Source: Mustela lutreola (Eukaryota > Chordata > Mammalia > Carnivora > Mustelidae). Taken from it: a DNA stretch of 64,000 nt. Both the position numbers and the translations under genes were made by a program. Positions 1 through 14,270 of this stretch are shown here, piece after piece. Location of the stretch: positions 97,702,365-97,766,364 of the forward strand of contig NC_081297.1 in assembly GCF_030435805.1 (NCBI RefSeq), given 5' to 3'. Each line of letters begins with the position of its first letter. Position 1 is the stretch's first letter. The notes beneath the pieces were generated by a model. That model ran no database searches. It was not told where the DNA came from and saw only the letters and a program-made list of their open reading frames with translations.

Positions 1-5
1 TCTTT

Positions 6-1140
6 TGCAAAAGATACATAGAATTAGTTTCTATTGACTTTGATAAACCAATGAAAATCATTCAGATGGATACAAGGAAGGAAAACAAAAAAGCTTTAAA
101 AACTGGAGTCCAGCAAAAAATAAGATGATGAGGACTGAAGGAGACAATGTAACAGAATAAAAGGAATTACAGAGTAGTGAGTCTGATATTCTGAGCCACT
201 TTTCTTCTCCAAGTGTTTCTCTTCAAAGCCATCATGTATAGGGCATAGGATCAAGAAGCCAAGTGAAAACAATAGCAAAAAGCCTTAGAAAACACATAAA
301 GCTGAGTGGCTCAGTGGGTTGAGTGACCAGTTCTTGATTTCAACTCAGGTCATGATCTCAGGGTCATGGGATCGTGAACCACATTGGGCTCTGCACTTGA
401 CAGGGAGTCTGCCTGAGATTCTCTCTCCCACTTCCTTTGTGCCTCCCCCTCTATTTATTCTTTCTAAAGAATAAATAAATAAACAAATAAATAAATCTTT
501 TTTTTTTTTTAAGAAAATGCCTAGAGATTATTAGTCTCATAGTGTGGCAGTAACAATAAAAGCAGAGTCCTAAAGCTGAGACCCATACAGTTGACACCTT
601 AGAAGAGGCCCTTTTGAAGTAAAAATCGAAGAGATGTTACTCTTTGCAATGACTGAAATACAACCTTAAACATCTCAATTCCTGATGAGGGCAGTGATCC
701 TCCCCCATGGAAAATCTCTGCCAAAACAGGATTAAATCCATTTTTTGAAGAAAGATAGCATCACCCATAGCTTCTACAGATTTTTATTGTGTAGGACAAC
801 TATTGAGTGAAAAGTATTCAGCCTTCAAGTCCAAATGGTAGAAGAAAAAAAGACAACAGAATGAGACTCAGAGGAGAAATAGATATTGGTGTTATTAGGT
901 ATAGACTTTAAATTTCTTTTCTTATTAACATGTGCAACAATATTGGTTTCAACATGGGGAACATTACTAAAGAAATGGAATCTCTACAAAGGATCAAATA
1001 GAAATTCTGAAACTCAAAAGTATAAAGACAAAATCAAAAGATGCAAAAGATACATAGAATTAGTTTCTATTGACTTTGATAAACCAATGAAAATCATTCA
1101 GATGGATACAAGGAAGGAAAACAAAAAAGCTTTAAAAACT
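6..1140 (+). repeat. Pair of identical 99-bp direct repeats (6-104 and 1042-1140)
   Basis: The two segments, 1036 bp apart, match base for base from gcaaaagatacatag to gctttaaaaact. The flanks differ at once on the right and nearly at once on the left. The source is not recognised. The stretch between them, about 515-1040, holds no exon that I can support. Confidence 0.8.
301..512 (+). mobile_element. CAN-SINE, diverged
   Basis: It has a gtggctcagtgggttg head, a catgatctcagggtcatggg core, a CT-rich middle and an AATAAATAAA tail. The copy is older than most in the window. Confidence 0.8.
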
Positions 1141-1151
1141 TAGAAGAATTT

Positions 1152-1350
1152 GGGGCACCTGGGTGGTTCAGTGGGTTAAGCCTCTGCTTTTGGCTCAGGT
1201 CATGATCTCAGGGTCCTGGGATCGACCCCCACATCAGGCTCTCTGCTGAGCAGAGAGCCTGCTTCCTCCTCTTGCTCTCTGTCTGCCTCTCTGCCTACTT
1301 GTGATCTCTGTCAAATGAATGAATAAAATCTTTAAATAAAAAAATAAAAA
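1152..1350 (+). mobile_element. CAN-SINE
   Basis: A full-length copy, from ggggcacctgggtgg to the aataaaatcttt tail. Its A-rich tail was the target of the next SINE. Confidence 0.9.
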
Positions 1351-1352
1351 GA

Positions 1353-1570
1353 GGGGCGCCTGGGTGGCTCAGTGGGTAAAGCCGCTGCCTTCGGCTCAGG
1401 TCATGATCTCAGGGTCCTGGGATCGAGTCCCGCGTCGGGCTCTCTGCTCAGCAGGGAGCCTGCTTCCTTCTCTCTCTCTCTGCCTGCCTCTCAGTGTACT
1501 TGTGATTTCTCTCTGTCAAATAAATAAATAAAATCTTTAATAAAAAAAAAAATAAAAAAAAAAATAAAAA
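1353..1570 (+). mobile_element. CAN-SINE inserted in the tail of the previous copy
   Basis: A young-looking copy with an intact ggggcgcctgggtggctcag head. The A-rich motif ending aaaaagag flanks both sides, which fits a target duplication in the tail of the first SINE. Confidence 0.9.
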
Positions 1571-1914
1571 GAGCTTAAGAGGAAGGAGCAGAGAGTTGGG
1601 GACAGTAAAATATCAAATGATTGAAGCTCTCAAATGGTGTGATTAAATTTAGATAAACCAGGATAATCGCCACGCCAGATCCTTAACTGAATCACAACTG
1701 CATCAATCCTTTTTCCTTCCTCACCTTTTTCCTTACAGGTGAGGGCTCTAGGGATTAGGACCTAAAATCTTTGGTTTGTTGTTTTTCACTCGACCACAAT
1801 CTGGAAGGGGTAAAATTCCAAGCGGTCATGGTCATCTGGATTCCACAACAGAACTATAAAAAGGGAGCTGTAAGGAGAAGTCTGTGGAATCCACCCCTTT
1901 GTGGAAGCTGCTAC

Positions 1915-2187
1915 CTAGAGGGGAATTGCCGTCTGTGAGGAAGTGACTGTCTCTGTGGAAAGTGGTTTCTCCACAAAGCCCACTGTCTTGGGAATCACGT
2001 TTCTGTGGAAGCTGCTGCTTTGTGGGACTGCAGTCATGACTCTGGGGTAGAGCTGGAGGTGATGTGGGTTGGCAGAGTAAGAAGTCAGAAAGATGAAGTA
2101 ACTGGATGTGAAGAAGGAGGAGATGACGTGGAGTCTACCTGGCACTTCAGCATCCACCTGTACTATTTGACCTCAGCATCCTTCTGA
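1915..2187 (+). other. Unassigned intergenic DNA, no exon supported
   Basis: The segment holds open frames on both strands, but their translations show no family motif, splice context or repeat I can name. The wider stretch 1571-2686 contains only plain AT-rich DNA. Confidence 0.3.
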
Positions 2188-2686
2188 GAGTAACACTCTC
2201 TGTTTTGGTTTTATCTTTCAGTTATTCCATGAGTTCCCCTCATGGCTCAGTTCTGACAAACACAGGGAAAGGGATTTGTGCGAAATGGATTTCCCAGACA
2301 GGATTTTTGGCGCTAGTTTGACCACAGAAAAATCCAGCATATTCCACATTTCCGCTGACATTTAGTATTGCCAGCCTTTAATTTCACCCGTTTTGGAGGC
2401 ATACTGGCACCTCACTGTATTTTTATTTTCAATAATTTTTTTTTCTGGTGAATAATGATGTTCATGACCTTTTATATGCTTTTATGGTCATTTGAATATT
2501 TTCTTTCATGAACTGCCCCTTCAAGTCTTTCTGCCCATTTTTTAATTAGAGCTTTTTATTATTGATTTGTAGGAGTTAATTCTATCCTGACTACTAGTCC
2601 TGTATAAATTTGGATATGTGTGTGTTATACTAATTCAAATTCAAACTGAGCCCTTCAAAGGCTACAACTTGTATCTTTGCTTTCTT

Positions 2687-2887
2687 CTTCTTCTTTTTTT
2701 TTTTTTTTAAAGATTTTATTTATCTATTTGACAGACAGAGATCACAAGTAGGCAGAGAGGTGGGAGAGGGGGAGGCAGGCTCCCTGTGGAGCAGAAAACC
2801 CGATGCGGGGCTCGATCCCAGGACCCTGGGATCATGTCCCGAGCTGAAAGCAGAGGCTTTAACCCACTAAACCACCCAGGCACCCCA
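2687..2887 (-). mobile_element. CAN-SINE with 15-bp target duplication
   Basis: It reads from a T-run at the left to caggcacccc at the right. The target tatctttgctttctt is repeated at 2672-2686 and 2888-2902. Confidence 0.9.
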
Positions 2888-3049
2888 TATCTTTGCTTTC
2901 TTAACATTATTCTTATTTTGAATGAAGTCTGATTTTCCTATGTTTTTTATTGTTAGTGTTTATTTCATCTTGTTTACGAAATCTTTTTCTGCCATAAAGC
3001 CATAACTGTATTCTGTTAGGTTTTAACTAGAAACGTTTTACATTTGTTT

Positions 3050-3375
3050 AAAGACTTATTTATTTGAGGTGTGCCTGTCCAACTCAAGGTTGGGCTCCTG
3101 CTCAGTGGGGAGTCTGCTTTTCCCCCTTTCTCTCTTTCTCAAATATAGATTTATTTATTTGAAAGAGAGAACAAGTCGGGGGAGAGGTAGAGGAAGAGAG
3201 AGAATCCCAAGCAGACTCCCTGCTGAGCACAGTGCCCCAGAGGAACTACATGGATCCCTAACATGGGGCTCCTCATGGGGCTTAACCGGGGGCTGGATCC
3301 CACCACCCTAAGATTATGATCTGAGCTGAAATCCCAAGTTGGATGCTTAAATGACTGTGTCATCCAGGAGCCTCT
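3050..3375 (-). mobile_element. Diverged CAN-SINE remains, two overlapping pieces
   Basis: A minus copy runs from about 3140 (atttatttatttgaaagaga) to 3375. A plus-strand fragment (gggctcctgctcagtgggga) lies at about 3090-3139. One may have inserted into or beside the other. Confidence 0.6.
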
Positions 3376-4323
3376 AACTAGAAATTTTATATTTTGAACT
3401 CTCATATTTAGTTCTATGATCCATTTTTTAAAAATGTTTATGTATGGTACAGGGTCGATATGAAGTTTCACTTATTTCCATGCAGATATCCAATTGCTTC
3501 AGCTCCATTTATTGAAAAGACCACCACTTTCTACCTCTAAAGACACACAACTTTTTTAATATATAAGGTAATTGTATGCATATCTTTTTTTAGGGGGGGC
3601 TATATCTGGTCTTGTGGATGTATATTCTGGTATGATATTAAACTGTTTTTATTATTATGGCTTTAAAGTAAATCTTGATATTTAGAACCTTAATTTCTCC
3701 AAAGATCCTTCTTTCCAATGTTGTTGTGGCTATTCTAAATCCTATGCGTTTCTATGTTAATTTTAGAATTAGCATATCATTTAAAAAAATTATCTGTTAT
3801 ATTCAGGGATTGTGTTCACTCTGTAGGTATATTTGGGAGACTTTATATTCCAAGAATAGAGAGTTCCAGTTCAAGTACATGGTTATTTCTCCAGTTACTA
3901 AGGTTTTCTTTTATTTTGTCAGCAACCTTTGAAGGCATGGTTTCCCAGCAATCAGATTCTGAAATCAAGATTATTGTGTTGGAGGTTTATTAGGGAGCAC
4001 TCTTGGTATCACCACCTGTGCAAGAGTGTTGAAGGAAGCAGGACTGGGCAGAAAGTTTTTCTAATTTTATTACATTTATTACTATTTTATTTTTGGATCC
4101 TCTTATACATGGTATTGTTTTTTTTTTTTTAATTTTCATTGTTTACTGCTAACCTTCAGAAATATAATTGATGTTTAAACATTGAGATATTTTAAGACTT
4201 TATCCAATAACCTTGATAAAATATATATTTTAATAATTTATGTTTTATCATTTATATAAATAGTATATATATGTATACACACACACACAATTACATTAGC
4301 TACAGATAAAAATGTCTTATATC

Positions 4324-4507
4324 GGGGCGCCTGGGTGGCTCAGTGGGTTAAGCCGCTGCCTTCAGCTCAGGTCAAGATCTCAGAGTCCTGGGATCGAGTC
4401 CCGCATCGGGCTCTCTGCTCAGCGGGGAGCCTGCTTCCTCCTCTCTGCCTGCCTCTCTGCCTGCTTGTGATCTCTGTCAAATAAATAAATAAAATCTTTA
4501 AAAAAAT
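4324..4507 (+). mobile_element. CAN-SINE, young-looking
   Basis: An intact head and core. The target aaaatgtcttatat is found on both sides (near 4310 and 4504). Confidence 0.92.
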
Positions 4508-5180
4508 GTCTTATATCTTCCTTTCTTAGTTTTTATATTTTTAAATTTATTTTTCTTGCCTTATTTTAACCTCTAGAACCTCTAATAGACAGTAGAGGTT
4601 ACTGACTAAAAATTACTGATAAAGGCCATTCTGATCTTGTTCCAGAGTTCAAAAGAAGAAATATTATCTTTTTTTTTTATCAAAGGTAATTTATTAGGTT
4701 TAGAGTTTGTTGTTGGTTGTTTTTCATTTGGTTTGTTTTTTTTTCTTCTTTTAATATCAATGTTTATCAGATGAGGGACACTTTGTGTTTCCAGTTTTCT
4801 TAGAGATTAGCTGTTAAATTTTATCAACTGCTTTTCTACATCTATTAAAATAATAGATTTTTCTCTATCTCTTATTTTTTTTCTAAAATGTAAATCAATT
4901 TGTATGGCTAGGATAAATTCCAGTTGGTCATGTCATCATCCTTTCTATATATTCCTAGATCTCATTTTCCCTGGTGTTCTGTAAGATTGGTATTCTCCTT
5001 GTTTATCCTGGAAAAGCAGGAAAAGTTAGCTTCACTTTTCTATACGTTCACCCAACACACTGTATTTATAGTCAGCAGTATCGGGACTATATCCAGATAA
5101 CAAGGTATGATTTTGGGTTCCTTTCACTCAGCAAACGAGAAGAAAGAAAGAAAGAAATGTACAGAGTTAGGAGACAGAGA

Positions 5181-5203
5181 TTTATTCTCACAGCATCTTT
5201 ATT
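5181..5203 (-). other. Probable polyadenylation signals of CLEC12A
   Basis: Two AATAAA hexamers on the minus strand (5198-5203 and 5181-5186) lie about 75 and 95 bases past the CLEC12A stop codon. They would give a short 3' UTR. Hexamers are common in AT-rich DNA, so use is inferred from position only. Confidence 0.45.
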
Positions 5204-5276
5204 GCTTTTGTGTGACCCGCAAGATGTATGCTCCCCAAAGTTGCCTGAATCACAGGATAGTAGAGAAATACCTGCA

Positions 5277-8200
5277 CTAACTATATTTTCCATCTGGTAT
5301 TTCACTCAGTAGTGTGCTCTTAACCTCCACTGGATTAGCCAGCTTCTCGCATATAAACATCTTACTGTAAGTACAGTCTATATAGGAAATATAACTTGTA
5401 TCTATATACCCACAAAACATCCGATCATTTACATCATTTCTCCTTTGTGTAAGCCTGAAAGAGAAAGTAAAGAATTACAATTAGCAAGTCAAACATTTCA
5501 AACACATCCACAGGAAAACATTGCTTTTCCAATATATCATTGCTTCTGGGTCTGCATTGTCTAAAATAAATTTTAATTATTATTGGGACTATCAAGAGTG
5601 TCCAAGTTACTTATATTTATCAACAAATATGCAGTAGTAAACACTGCCTTACTTCAGTCTACCTTTCCCACTTTTTTACATCTGGACTAATTGCTCTCCT
5701 TTACTCCCAGATGTGTAACTTCCCTTCCCCAATAGTTAATATGATTCGGAATATTGCAGTTCTATTATTCTCCAGTCTGACTCCTGTAGCAAATCTTTGA
5801 CACCATCTCCTCAAATATTTTTTGTAATCACCCAAGCTTTGAATTAATCTAATATATGACACTTTTAGTTCAACATGATCTCCACGTAACATTTCCTTCT
5901 AACCATTTTTCAAAGATTTTATTCTGACATTCTGAATAATTACTAGCCCCTAAAACAAGATTACTAAGCAGGGACTAGTCATCAAAGACAAACTTATAAA
6001 TTGAGAATACTATCTTTTGGGAAAAATGTAGTATTAAATATTTGGGTCCATAAATAATGATCATTAATAAATAAATAACTTTATCAATTAAATTTTGAAA
6101 AGTGAGATTTCCAATTTGAAGTGGCATCATACAGATGTCATTGATCACAACACCTTTTGAGAAACAAATCCCAGAATAACATTAAGAATAAAAAACAAAA
6201 AGAAATACATATATAATAATATATTATACACATTATAATGCATTATATATACATATATTATTATATATTTTTATTTTTGTATTATTTTTAATAATTTGAA
6301 ATATATACTGTGTTTTCTATTCCACTATAGATTACCTTCCCATTAGCCATAATTACAAATAAACATGTAGAAATTCTACTTTTTCAAAATAAGATTCCAT
6401 CTGTACTCTCTGTGATGTGCCCACACCACCCTTACTTCTAGTCCCTTCACTCCAGATGAGATCTTTAAAATATACCTCCTTTTGTCCTCCATTTGTATAC
6501 ATATTATCCCCTGTTCTGTCCTATCATTGTTTACTGAAAATACAAAGCTGCCTTTAAACCCATATTCTTACATTTACTATTTCTGTCTGAAGGAAAATGC
6601 AAACAAAACAAAACAATCAAAACTTGTATTTGCTTCTCGCCCACAGTGGAGAGTGTGCAGGAATCCCAGGGTTTAGATTTAGTGGTAGTTTTTTGCATTA
6701 TTAAACATTAAAGAAGCCGGATAGAAAAGAGTTATTTAAGGACACAATTTCAATTGAAGCTAGTTTTAATTGTAATCAGTACTGCTCCCAGGGAAAACAC
6801 CTTTACTCAAACCAACCAGAAAAATTCAGTAAGAATAAAGACTTACCAGTTGGAGGAGATAATTGTCTCATCCAGTTTTTGGTAACCTTGATATTCTTCA
6901 CTAGATAATCCCAGCCAGTATCCACGTAATTTCTTGGATTTTATAAATTCCTACAAGAAATAGAGATGTTTAAAAAAATTGTCTACCCACAAAATAATAA
7001 CTATCTCCCATTTCTGTACATTATTTCACAACATAATTTCTTACATATTACTGTTTTAAGGTAACATTTCTGACATTACACCATTTGTGATGCCATTAGA
7101 AAAAAATCAAAATGAAGTGTTCCTTATTGTAAGATTTCCTCCAACAGTTATTTATCAGATACTGTTTCACAAGTAAAGCTGTCTATCAAACCATGCATTT
7201 CTTTAACTTAGGGGCAGCGAAGGTCACAAACTTCAAGATTCAAGTTTCCAGCAGTAGTCAGTCTAGGAGCAAAAAAGGTGGTTAATCACTACATACACAA
7301 GTTAATAGAAACCGAAAAAGTAGGAGAAAAATGTAGCAAAGTCAAAGGAGAAGTGGTTATAGAATAGAGATCCAGTCCAAAACTTTATAGGCAACATAAG
7401 TTATTTTTCTTTCATAATCCAGACATTTTTTTGAGTAAATAACTAAGAATGGATCAGTTGACAATGATGCGAGGAGGAAGAAACTATGGTTTGATTTTCC
7501 CTGCAGCTATAAAGGAGGAACCAGATTCTTACAGTAGAGAAGCTGACACTTTTGTGAAAATGTATTTTTTCCTTAAATAATATGGGGATACTATTTGAGA
7601 GACCAGAAATGCAGAGGAATAAGTAAAATATAGAGATACTACTTAAATATTATAAAAAAGAAAATAAATAAATACATATAAACATAAATAAATCTTCCAG
7701 AGAACTCATTTTCCTGGGACCCAGGGAGTCAGTATAATATGTCTGCTTGATGCTTGCCTTTGACATCCCATCTGAATTCTACCTTTTTATACATATTTTA
7801 TCCAACCTATGTTTTTATTCTAGTATATGTTGGTTTTTGCTGTTAGTTAAAAAAAGACAAAATGGTAGAAACAAAGAATCTTCTCCTATCTGGATTTTAC
7901 AGAATTGGTAACCTTCAGGAATGATTTCCAGATCTCCCGCTTTTAGATAAATTCTCAGAAATTGTGTTCTGAGAGTTGATCCTAAAGTTCCCGTCTGGAA
8001 ATGCTCACAGACCTTAAGATTCTGGTTACCCCATGTCTATATACCTGCCCAGCCATTGAGATTCCACTGACGTTAAGTACCTAAGCTAACATTCTATTTT
8101 ATTTTATTTTATTTTAAAGATTCTATTTATTTATTTGACAGGCAGAGATCACAAGTAGGCAGAGAGGCAGGCAGAAAGAGAGGAAGGGAAGCAGGCTCCC

Positions 8201-10700
8201 TGCAGAGCAGAGACCCCGATGTAGGGCTCGATCCCAGGACCCTGGGATCATGACCTGAGCCAAAGGCAGAGACTTTAACCCACTGAGCCACCCAGGCGCC
8301 CCTAAGCTAACATTTTAGATGACACCTTGGCTAATCTACACGGTATGGTAAATGTACTAAGCCTCAGTCACCTCATACCCTAACTTAAACAAGCCCGTGT
8401 CTGGATTAGTACAAATCTTCCCTAACATGCCTCATTCCTCTCTATTCTATGATGGGAAAAGTGACTTCCTTCTTCAGAAGGGAAGGCAGAAGATCCATGG
8501 GATCTTACCAACACACTTTTGCTCTTAATTGTCAGCAGACTGGCATTTTGAGCAGAACAGGACATGACACTCTCTTGCCATGTTTCATCATGGTCACTTA
8601 GTATGTAACAGCTGTCCTCATGCCACATCCATGCCTTTGGACAAGGTTTACATTTGTGCTCTGGAAGAAAAACATAGTTTCATTTGGTTTGTGTTGATAA
8701 TCCTCATTATTCTTATTATTCCCAATGTCCTCTATAATAAGTTAACCAAATTTACTTCTCTTTCTTCTTCTTACATGAAAGGTGAAGAAAATGCATCCTG
8801 TATTCTTGGTCCCTAGCTACCACCACAGTATGTCCAAAACATAATCTGAACAACACATTCTGAATTAAACATCTGGTGTATTGCAGTGTGTTTACTTACC
8901 TCAGGAGTCCTGAATAATGATGAATTAACTTATTTTTCTCTATTTTTTTTTAATTTTTTGTACTACTACATGGCAATAAAGGCTAATCACAAAAACATTG
9001 TTTGGTAAGAATCTACCCCCCAAACCTACATCAACCTTGCCTTCTCCAACTACAGTGTTTCTGGCTGCCTGATGTTGAATATTTGGGAGAGTTCTCAAGA
9101 GCACAAAGAATATATTTTAGTTATAATAGCTATAGAAACTGTTAGAGATAATTCAAAAGCCAATTATTCCTCATTCCATAGGCAAGGCTTAACTATTTCT
9201 TTTCTATGGACTCTCCTCAAACATTGACTGAAATGTTAAGATCACCTGTAAAGATGAGACCCATCTTCTCTTCTTATCCTTTAACAAGGGTATAAAGAGG
9301 TGCCCTCTCCTCTCCTCCCTAACTTCTATTAACCTCAGTGCCCAAAATAACAGTAGTAGATGTCAGATTAGAGAAACTTCTCACTGCACAGAAATATCAG
9401 TGAGTCCTCTGTCAACTACATTTAATTCCTTTCTCCAAATAATGGCATCCTGGGGGAAGGCTGCCAGTTATTGATGAATGATTCTCAAGTAACTCCTAGG
9501 TTTTGTTCATTGTCTAATAAATAGCTTGAAGAGGAATATAAGATTACCTGGTTCTCTTTTATACAGCTCATGACATAATTTGGTGGCTATTTCCTGCAGT
9601 GTGATCGACAGGTCCCTGATCATTTTGGAACTATTCTTGTTATGTATCAGTTGTAGAGAAACATTTTTCTGAAGTTCTTCTTTGAAATTTTGCATTTTAT
9701 TCAATTTTCCTGTTTCTATCTTCAAAGTTGTGTAAACTCCAAATAAAAAAAAAATAAAAAATTTTAATTCCTCAACCCAACCCTTATCTCTTTTCTGCTG
9801 AACTAGTATTTCAAACATTAAAGGTCTTGGGAAGCAATCCCTTCACAGAAGGGAGGAAAACAAATTATCATGTTTAAGTATCCAGTTATCAATAACTTTT
9901 GGGTTATATAACCAATAATCATTCCAAGGCTTCAATTCAAAAATAAACTTTCTTGTAAAATTCATGTAATTCTAGGTGCTTTCCCTTTCAGGCCAAACAT
10001 GGGTAATACATACATATGCTTCCTAAGACTCCTAGTCCAACCAGCAGCAGAAGACATAGAAAAGTCAGAGCCAAGGTTCTCCGACGCCATCCATGGGAAG
10101 GAACAGGTGGTGCTGTGGAAAGCAAAATAAGCAGGCAGGCCTGGAAGTGGTATACATCTTAATTTCATTCATTCATTCATTCATTCAGCCTTTATTTCTT
10201 TCCTAACGTGTCTCTGGTAAAGGAATGTGTTTTGCTAGAAACTCAAGGGCATTTAAAAAATGTCTTTTTAAAGAATAAGTAAAAAACACTTTGTTAGCTG
10301 TTTTACATGCAAACTGGTTCTCACAGGAGAGGTTGTTAACTGGTAGGCTGAGTCAAGACACAAAGAGGCAAAAATGGGCTTTGAAAAGAATTGAGAAAAA
10401 CCTATCAATCTGGATATGACATATCTTTTCTGTACAAATTGGGGAAATGAGTAGCTGACAGCTAATAAAGAGGTCAATCAAAGTATCCCTTCCTTCAGTG
10501 GACAATTGTGAGTGCCAAAGAAAATAATTTCATTACTTATGTCCTTCCCCACAAATCCTGAGAGTTTGGTTGTGGAATATAAATGATAGGGTGTCTTTTT
10601 TAATGTTTTCATGTGTCATCCCAGCAACCAGAAACATAGGCCAGATCAGTATCATTTCCTCATCAGGATTTCTTCATATTTTTAGCAACAAATTTCTGTT

Positions 10701-10731
<31 letters not shown>

Positions 10732-13700
10732 GCTAAACACTAAATCTCCAAAACAGATCATTTCCCTATTTAAAAAAAAAGAATTATAAACTTTATATTA
10801 TAAATTAATCATTATTAAATCAGTACCTGATTTAAATTATCATCATCTGTATATATGGATACTAGCTATTTAAAAGAACATAATTCAGGAAAAATGTGAT
10901 AACCAATTATACTTCTAATCTGTGTCCTACATCTCTTAGCTGGTGATGTAATATTGTGAAATGTGTAGAGAATTGAAAGTAAAATGTAAAACAACTTTTT
11001 AGACTTTGAACAATGGCTAATAGTGAAAGAACTATATAGTCAAGATCTTATCTAAGGTTAGAGGTATAACTTCAAGTTCTATCTTCCTAATAATTATGTT
11101 CTCATTTATTTATGTATTCAATTAGACAAAAGTTATCTGTTTAGTACCTTCTATATCCTAAGCATTATTTTGGGGGCTCACAATACAATACGCAAGTGAG
11201 CAAGATATACAAGTTCCTGCTCTCATAGAAAATACATTTTAATTGTGAGAGAAAAAATGGATAGATGATAGAAAGAGATAAATAGTATCTATCTATGAGT
11301 AGATAGATAGAGATCTTAAATTGTGCTATGGTGTGCACAGATTCAAAACAGTTATATTATAGAGAACAGGTAGTTCTGATCTTATAGCCAATACAAATGA
11401 GCCTGCAAAACTAGTGGGAAGAACATTATAAGCAGCAAGATTGTCTAGTTCAAAAGACTTCATTTGGGAAAGATCTTTATCTGTTTGAAAAACAGAAAAA
11501 AAAATTCAGTGGCTAAGAACTGTGGCCAAGGTGAGAAATGATGTTTGAGGAGGTCAAAAAGAAGGCAGGAGACAGATTATTTGACAGGCTTTATTAAGCC
11601 AGAGTGAGGGGATTGGAGTTCTTTGAGAAACCACTGGGTTTAATGAAGACAGGAAAATAATTGAGCTGTTTTGTTTTTTGTTTTTTTTGGTTTGTTTTGG
11701 AAAGATCACTATTACTGCATATGGACAATGCATTAATTGTAGGGCCACCAGGTTGGAAGTAGGAAGAATAGCAAGAAAACTATTGTAATATGCCATGCAA
11801 GAGAGAAAGCAGTTCACTTTACTAGGACTAGAGAATACAAAGAAGTTAGAATCTATAGTACAAATTTATGAAATATTTATGAGAGATCTTTTACTTGATA
11901 AATGTGGAGGATTTAAATATATACACTTGTAGGCAGTATAGCATAGTGATTGAAAAGAAGAAGAAGAAGGAGGAGGAGGAGGAGGAGGCATGCCATGCCT
12001 AGGGCTAGTATACCTGGGCTTGAATGCTGGATCTGCTTCTCACGTGAGACTTTGGACAAGTCACTTGACTTCTCTGTGTCTTACTTTTTGCATTGGTTAA
12101 AAAAAGAAAGCCATAAAATATAAGAGAGTAAGTGAATTAATATTGGTAATACAATTAGAACAGTGCTGGCATATAGCAAACTCCTGGTGATTGTATTAAA
12201 TATGTATATATTTTTATATTTAATGAGATGAAGATGATTGGGGAAAGGAAACAGTTTTAGAGGAAAAATTTTTAAAAAATACAAAACTTTCAGGTACAGT
12301 GTGGTTTTGAATGTTATAGCTTCCAATATTTCTTTACCTCTTTTCTTCCTTTAGTCCCCTAGGTGTCTTTTCATCTAACTTAACTGAAAGAAAGAAAGAA
12401 AGAAGAAAGAAAGAAAGAAAATACAAGAAAAGAAAAAGAGAAATCTGGAAGTAATATATGCTTGACTCGGTAGAATACTAAATGACATTTTTTAAAGTTC
12501 TCTTTGTCTCTCTGTCTCTGTTTTACATCCACACACACACTTCATTTCTTTCTTTCTTTACTTTTCTCCTTCCTTCCTTCCTCCCTCCTGCTCTCTCACT
12601 CTCTCCCTCTCCCTTTCTCTCTCTCTCCTATTCTTTCTTTCCTATATGTAGGCTCAACGTATGGGAATTATGGTGTGTGTATGTATCTAAGTATTTTGCA
12701 ACCTCCGATAAACATTATTTTTTTCCTTTTCTAAATAATGAGAAACATTAATGCCATCATATGACTGCAAGAATCATTTTCAAATAAAGTATCAGACTAT
12801 TAAGTTCTCCTCGACAGTTCAACCAAAGCAGTCACTTCTTTTTTTTTTTTTTAATTTTTTATTTTTTATAAACATATATTTTTATCCCCAGGGGTACAGG
12901 TCTGTAAATCACTTCTTAAATACCATATTTAAGATGAGTAAATTTCGTTCAAAATATATCTCATACCTAAGGAAACTAAATTAGTTAAAGATTTATTAAA
13001 AAGAGCTGTATCGCCATTCAACCATATTCTCTAAGCTATTATTTTCTAATCATTCAAACAGTGAATAGACCTAACAGTAAGCTAAAGAGAAGTGATATAA
13101 CGTGATTTTATGAATTTGTTTACGAATAAATAATATGTCTAAGAATATAGTAAAATTTTCATTCACAAAATTTCCATTTATAGGACTGAATATTATCTCA
13201 CTCTTTATCTCTAGTGATAGTTTAATATGAAAATAAAATTCCTGCTATTTAGTTTTAAGTTCATATTCTTCCACTTACTCATATGTGCCTATAGAGGTTA
13301 GTATCTTTCTCTCTGCTTAGAAACCTTCTCTGAATAAAATTTGATTTGTTTGATAGTAATGGTCAAATTGGTCAAATTGAACAGCTTAAAAGAACTTTAA
13401 TTCCTTCTAATATCTGTTTCTGAAAAATATTCTCAAACTTATTTATTACTGTCATTCTTTTTGATATCCTTTTATTTTTATTTGTGGATACACAGAACTG
13501 AAAATATGATCAATTTTAAATATTAAAGACATACCTACTAGACTAAATGTATAAACAAAAAATGATCACTGAAATCCTGACCAATTAAAAAAAAATTATT
13601 GGTATATTTCTCATCTTCATCTATTTTTAATTTAAGCCTCACAAAATAATCATTAAATATGTTGGTCTTTTCCAAAATGGCACGGGTGGCATACACTGAA

Positions 13701-14226
13701 TTATGGCTGTAATCTCATAATAAAATGGGCCTTCTTATCTCCACTTTCTAGGTGAGAGCTCAGAGACTTCAGAAGGTCAAATGATCTATTTAAATGTCCT
13801 GTACACATCCAATGGACTCCAAACCCTCTCCTCCATAATGCTGGCAGGTCAATAGAGAGCAATCCACACTCATGTATATAACACTCAAGCACAGCATTTA
13901 CTCACTGAAGTCACTGTTGCTCTCCTGCAAAATGAAGATGTCCATTTCTACCTCATAAGGCAGGAAGGATAGTATTTTTCACATAGCAGGAAAGATATCC
14001 TGTTTTACTATTAGATACATTAGCTGGGAGTGGTTAGAATTTTCTTATAAAAAAAGAACTTACAAAATCATGATTTTCCTGGACAACATGTACTCCTTGT
14101 TTTATGGGGGAAAATGTTACATAATCCAGTAAAATCAAACTATCATCCCAACCTAATTATCTTGTCTATGATATTAAAACAGAAACATTGTAAAAGGTAA
14201 AGTGTTAATGCACCACCAACACCTTT

Positions 14227-14270
<44 letters not shown>

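Noticed and set aside
4974-5312. 112-codon plus-strand open frame
   Set aside because: It overlaps the last exon and 3' UTR of CLEC12A in antisense and shows no domain. It is a shadow.
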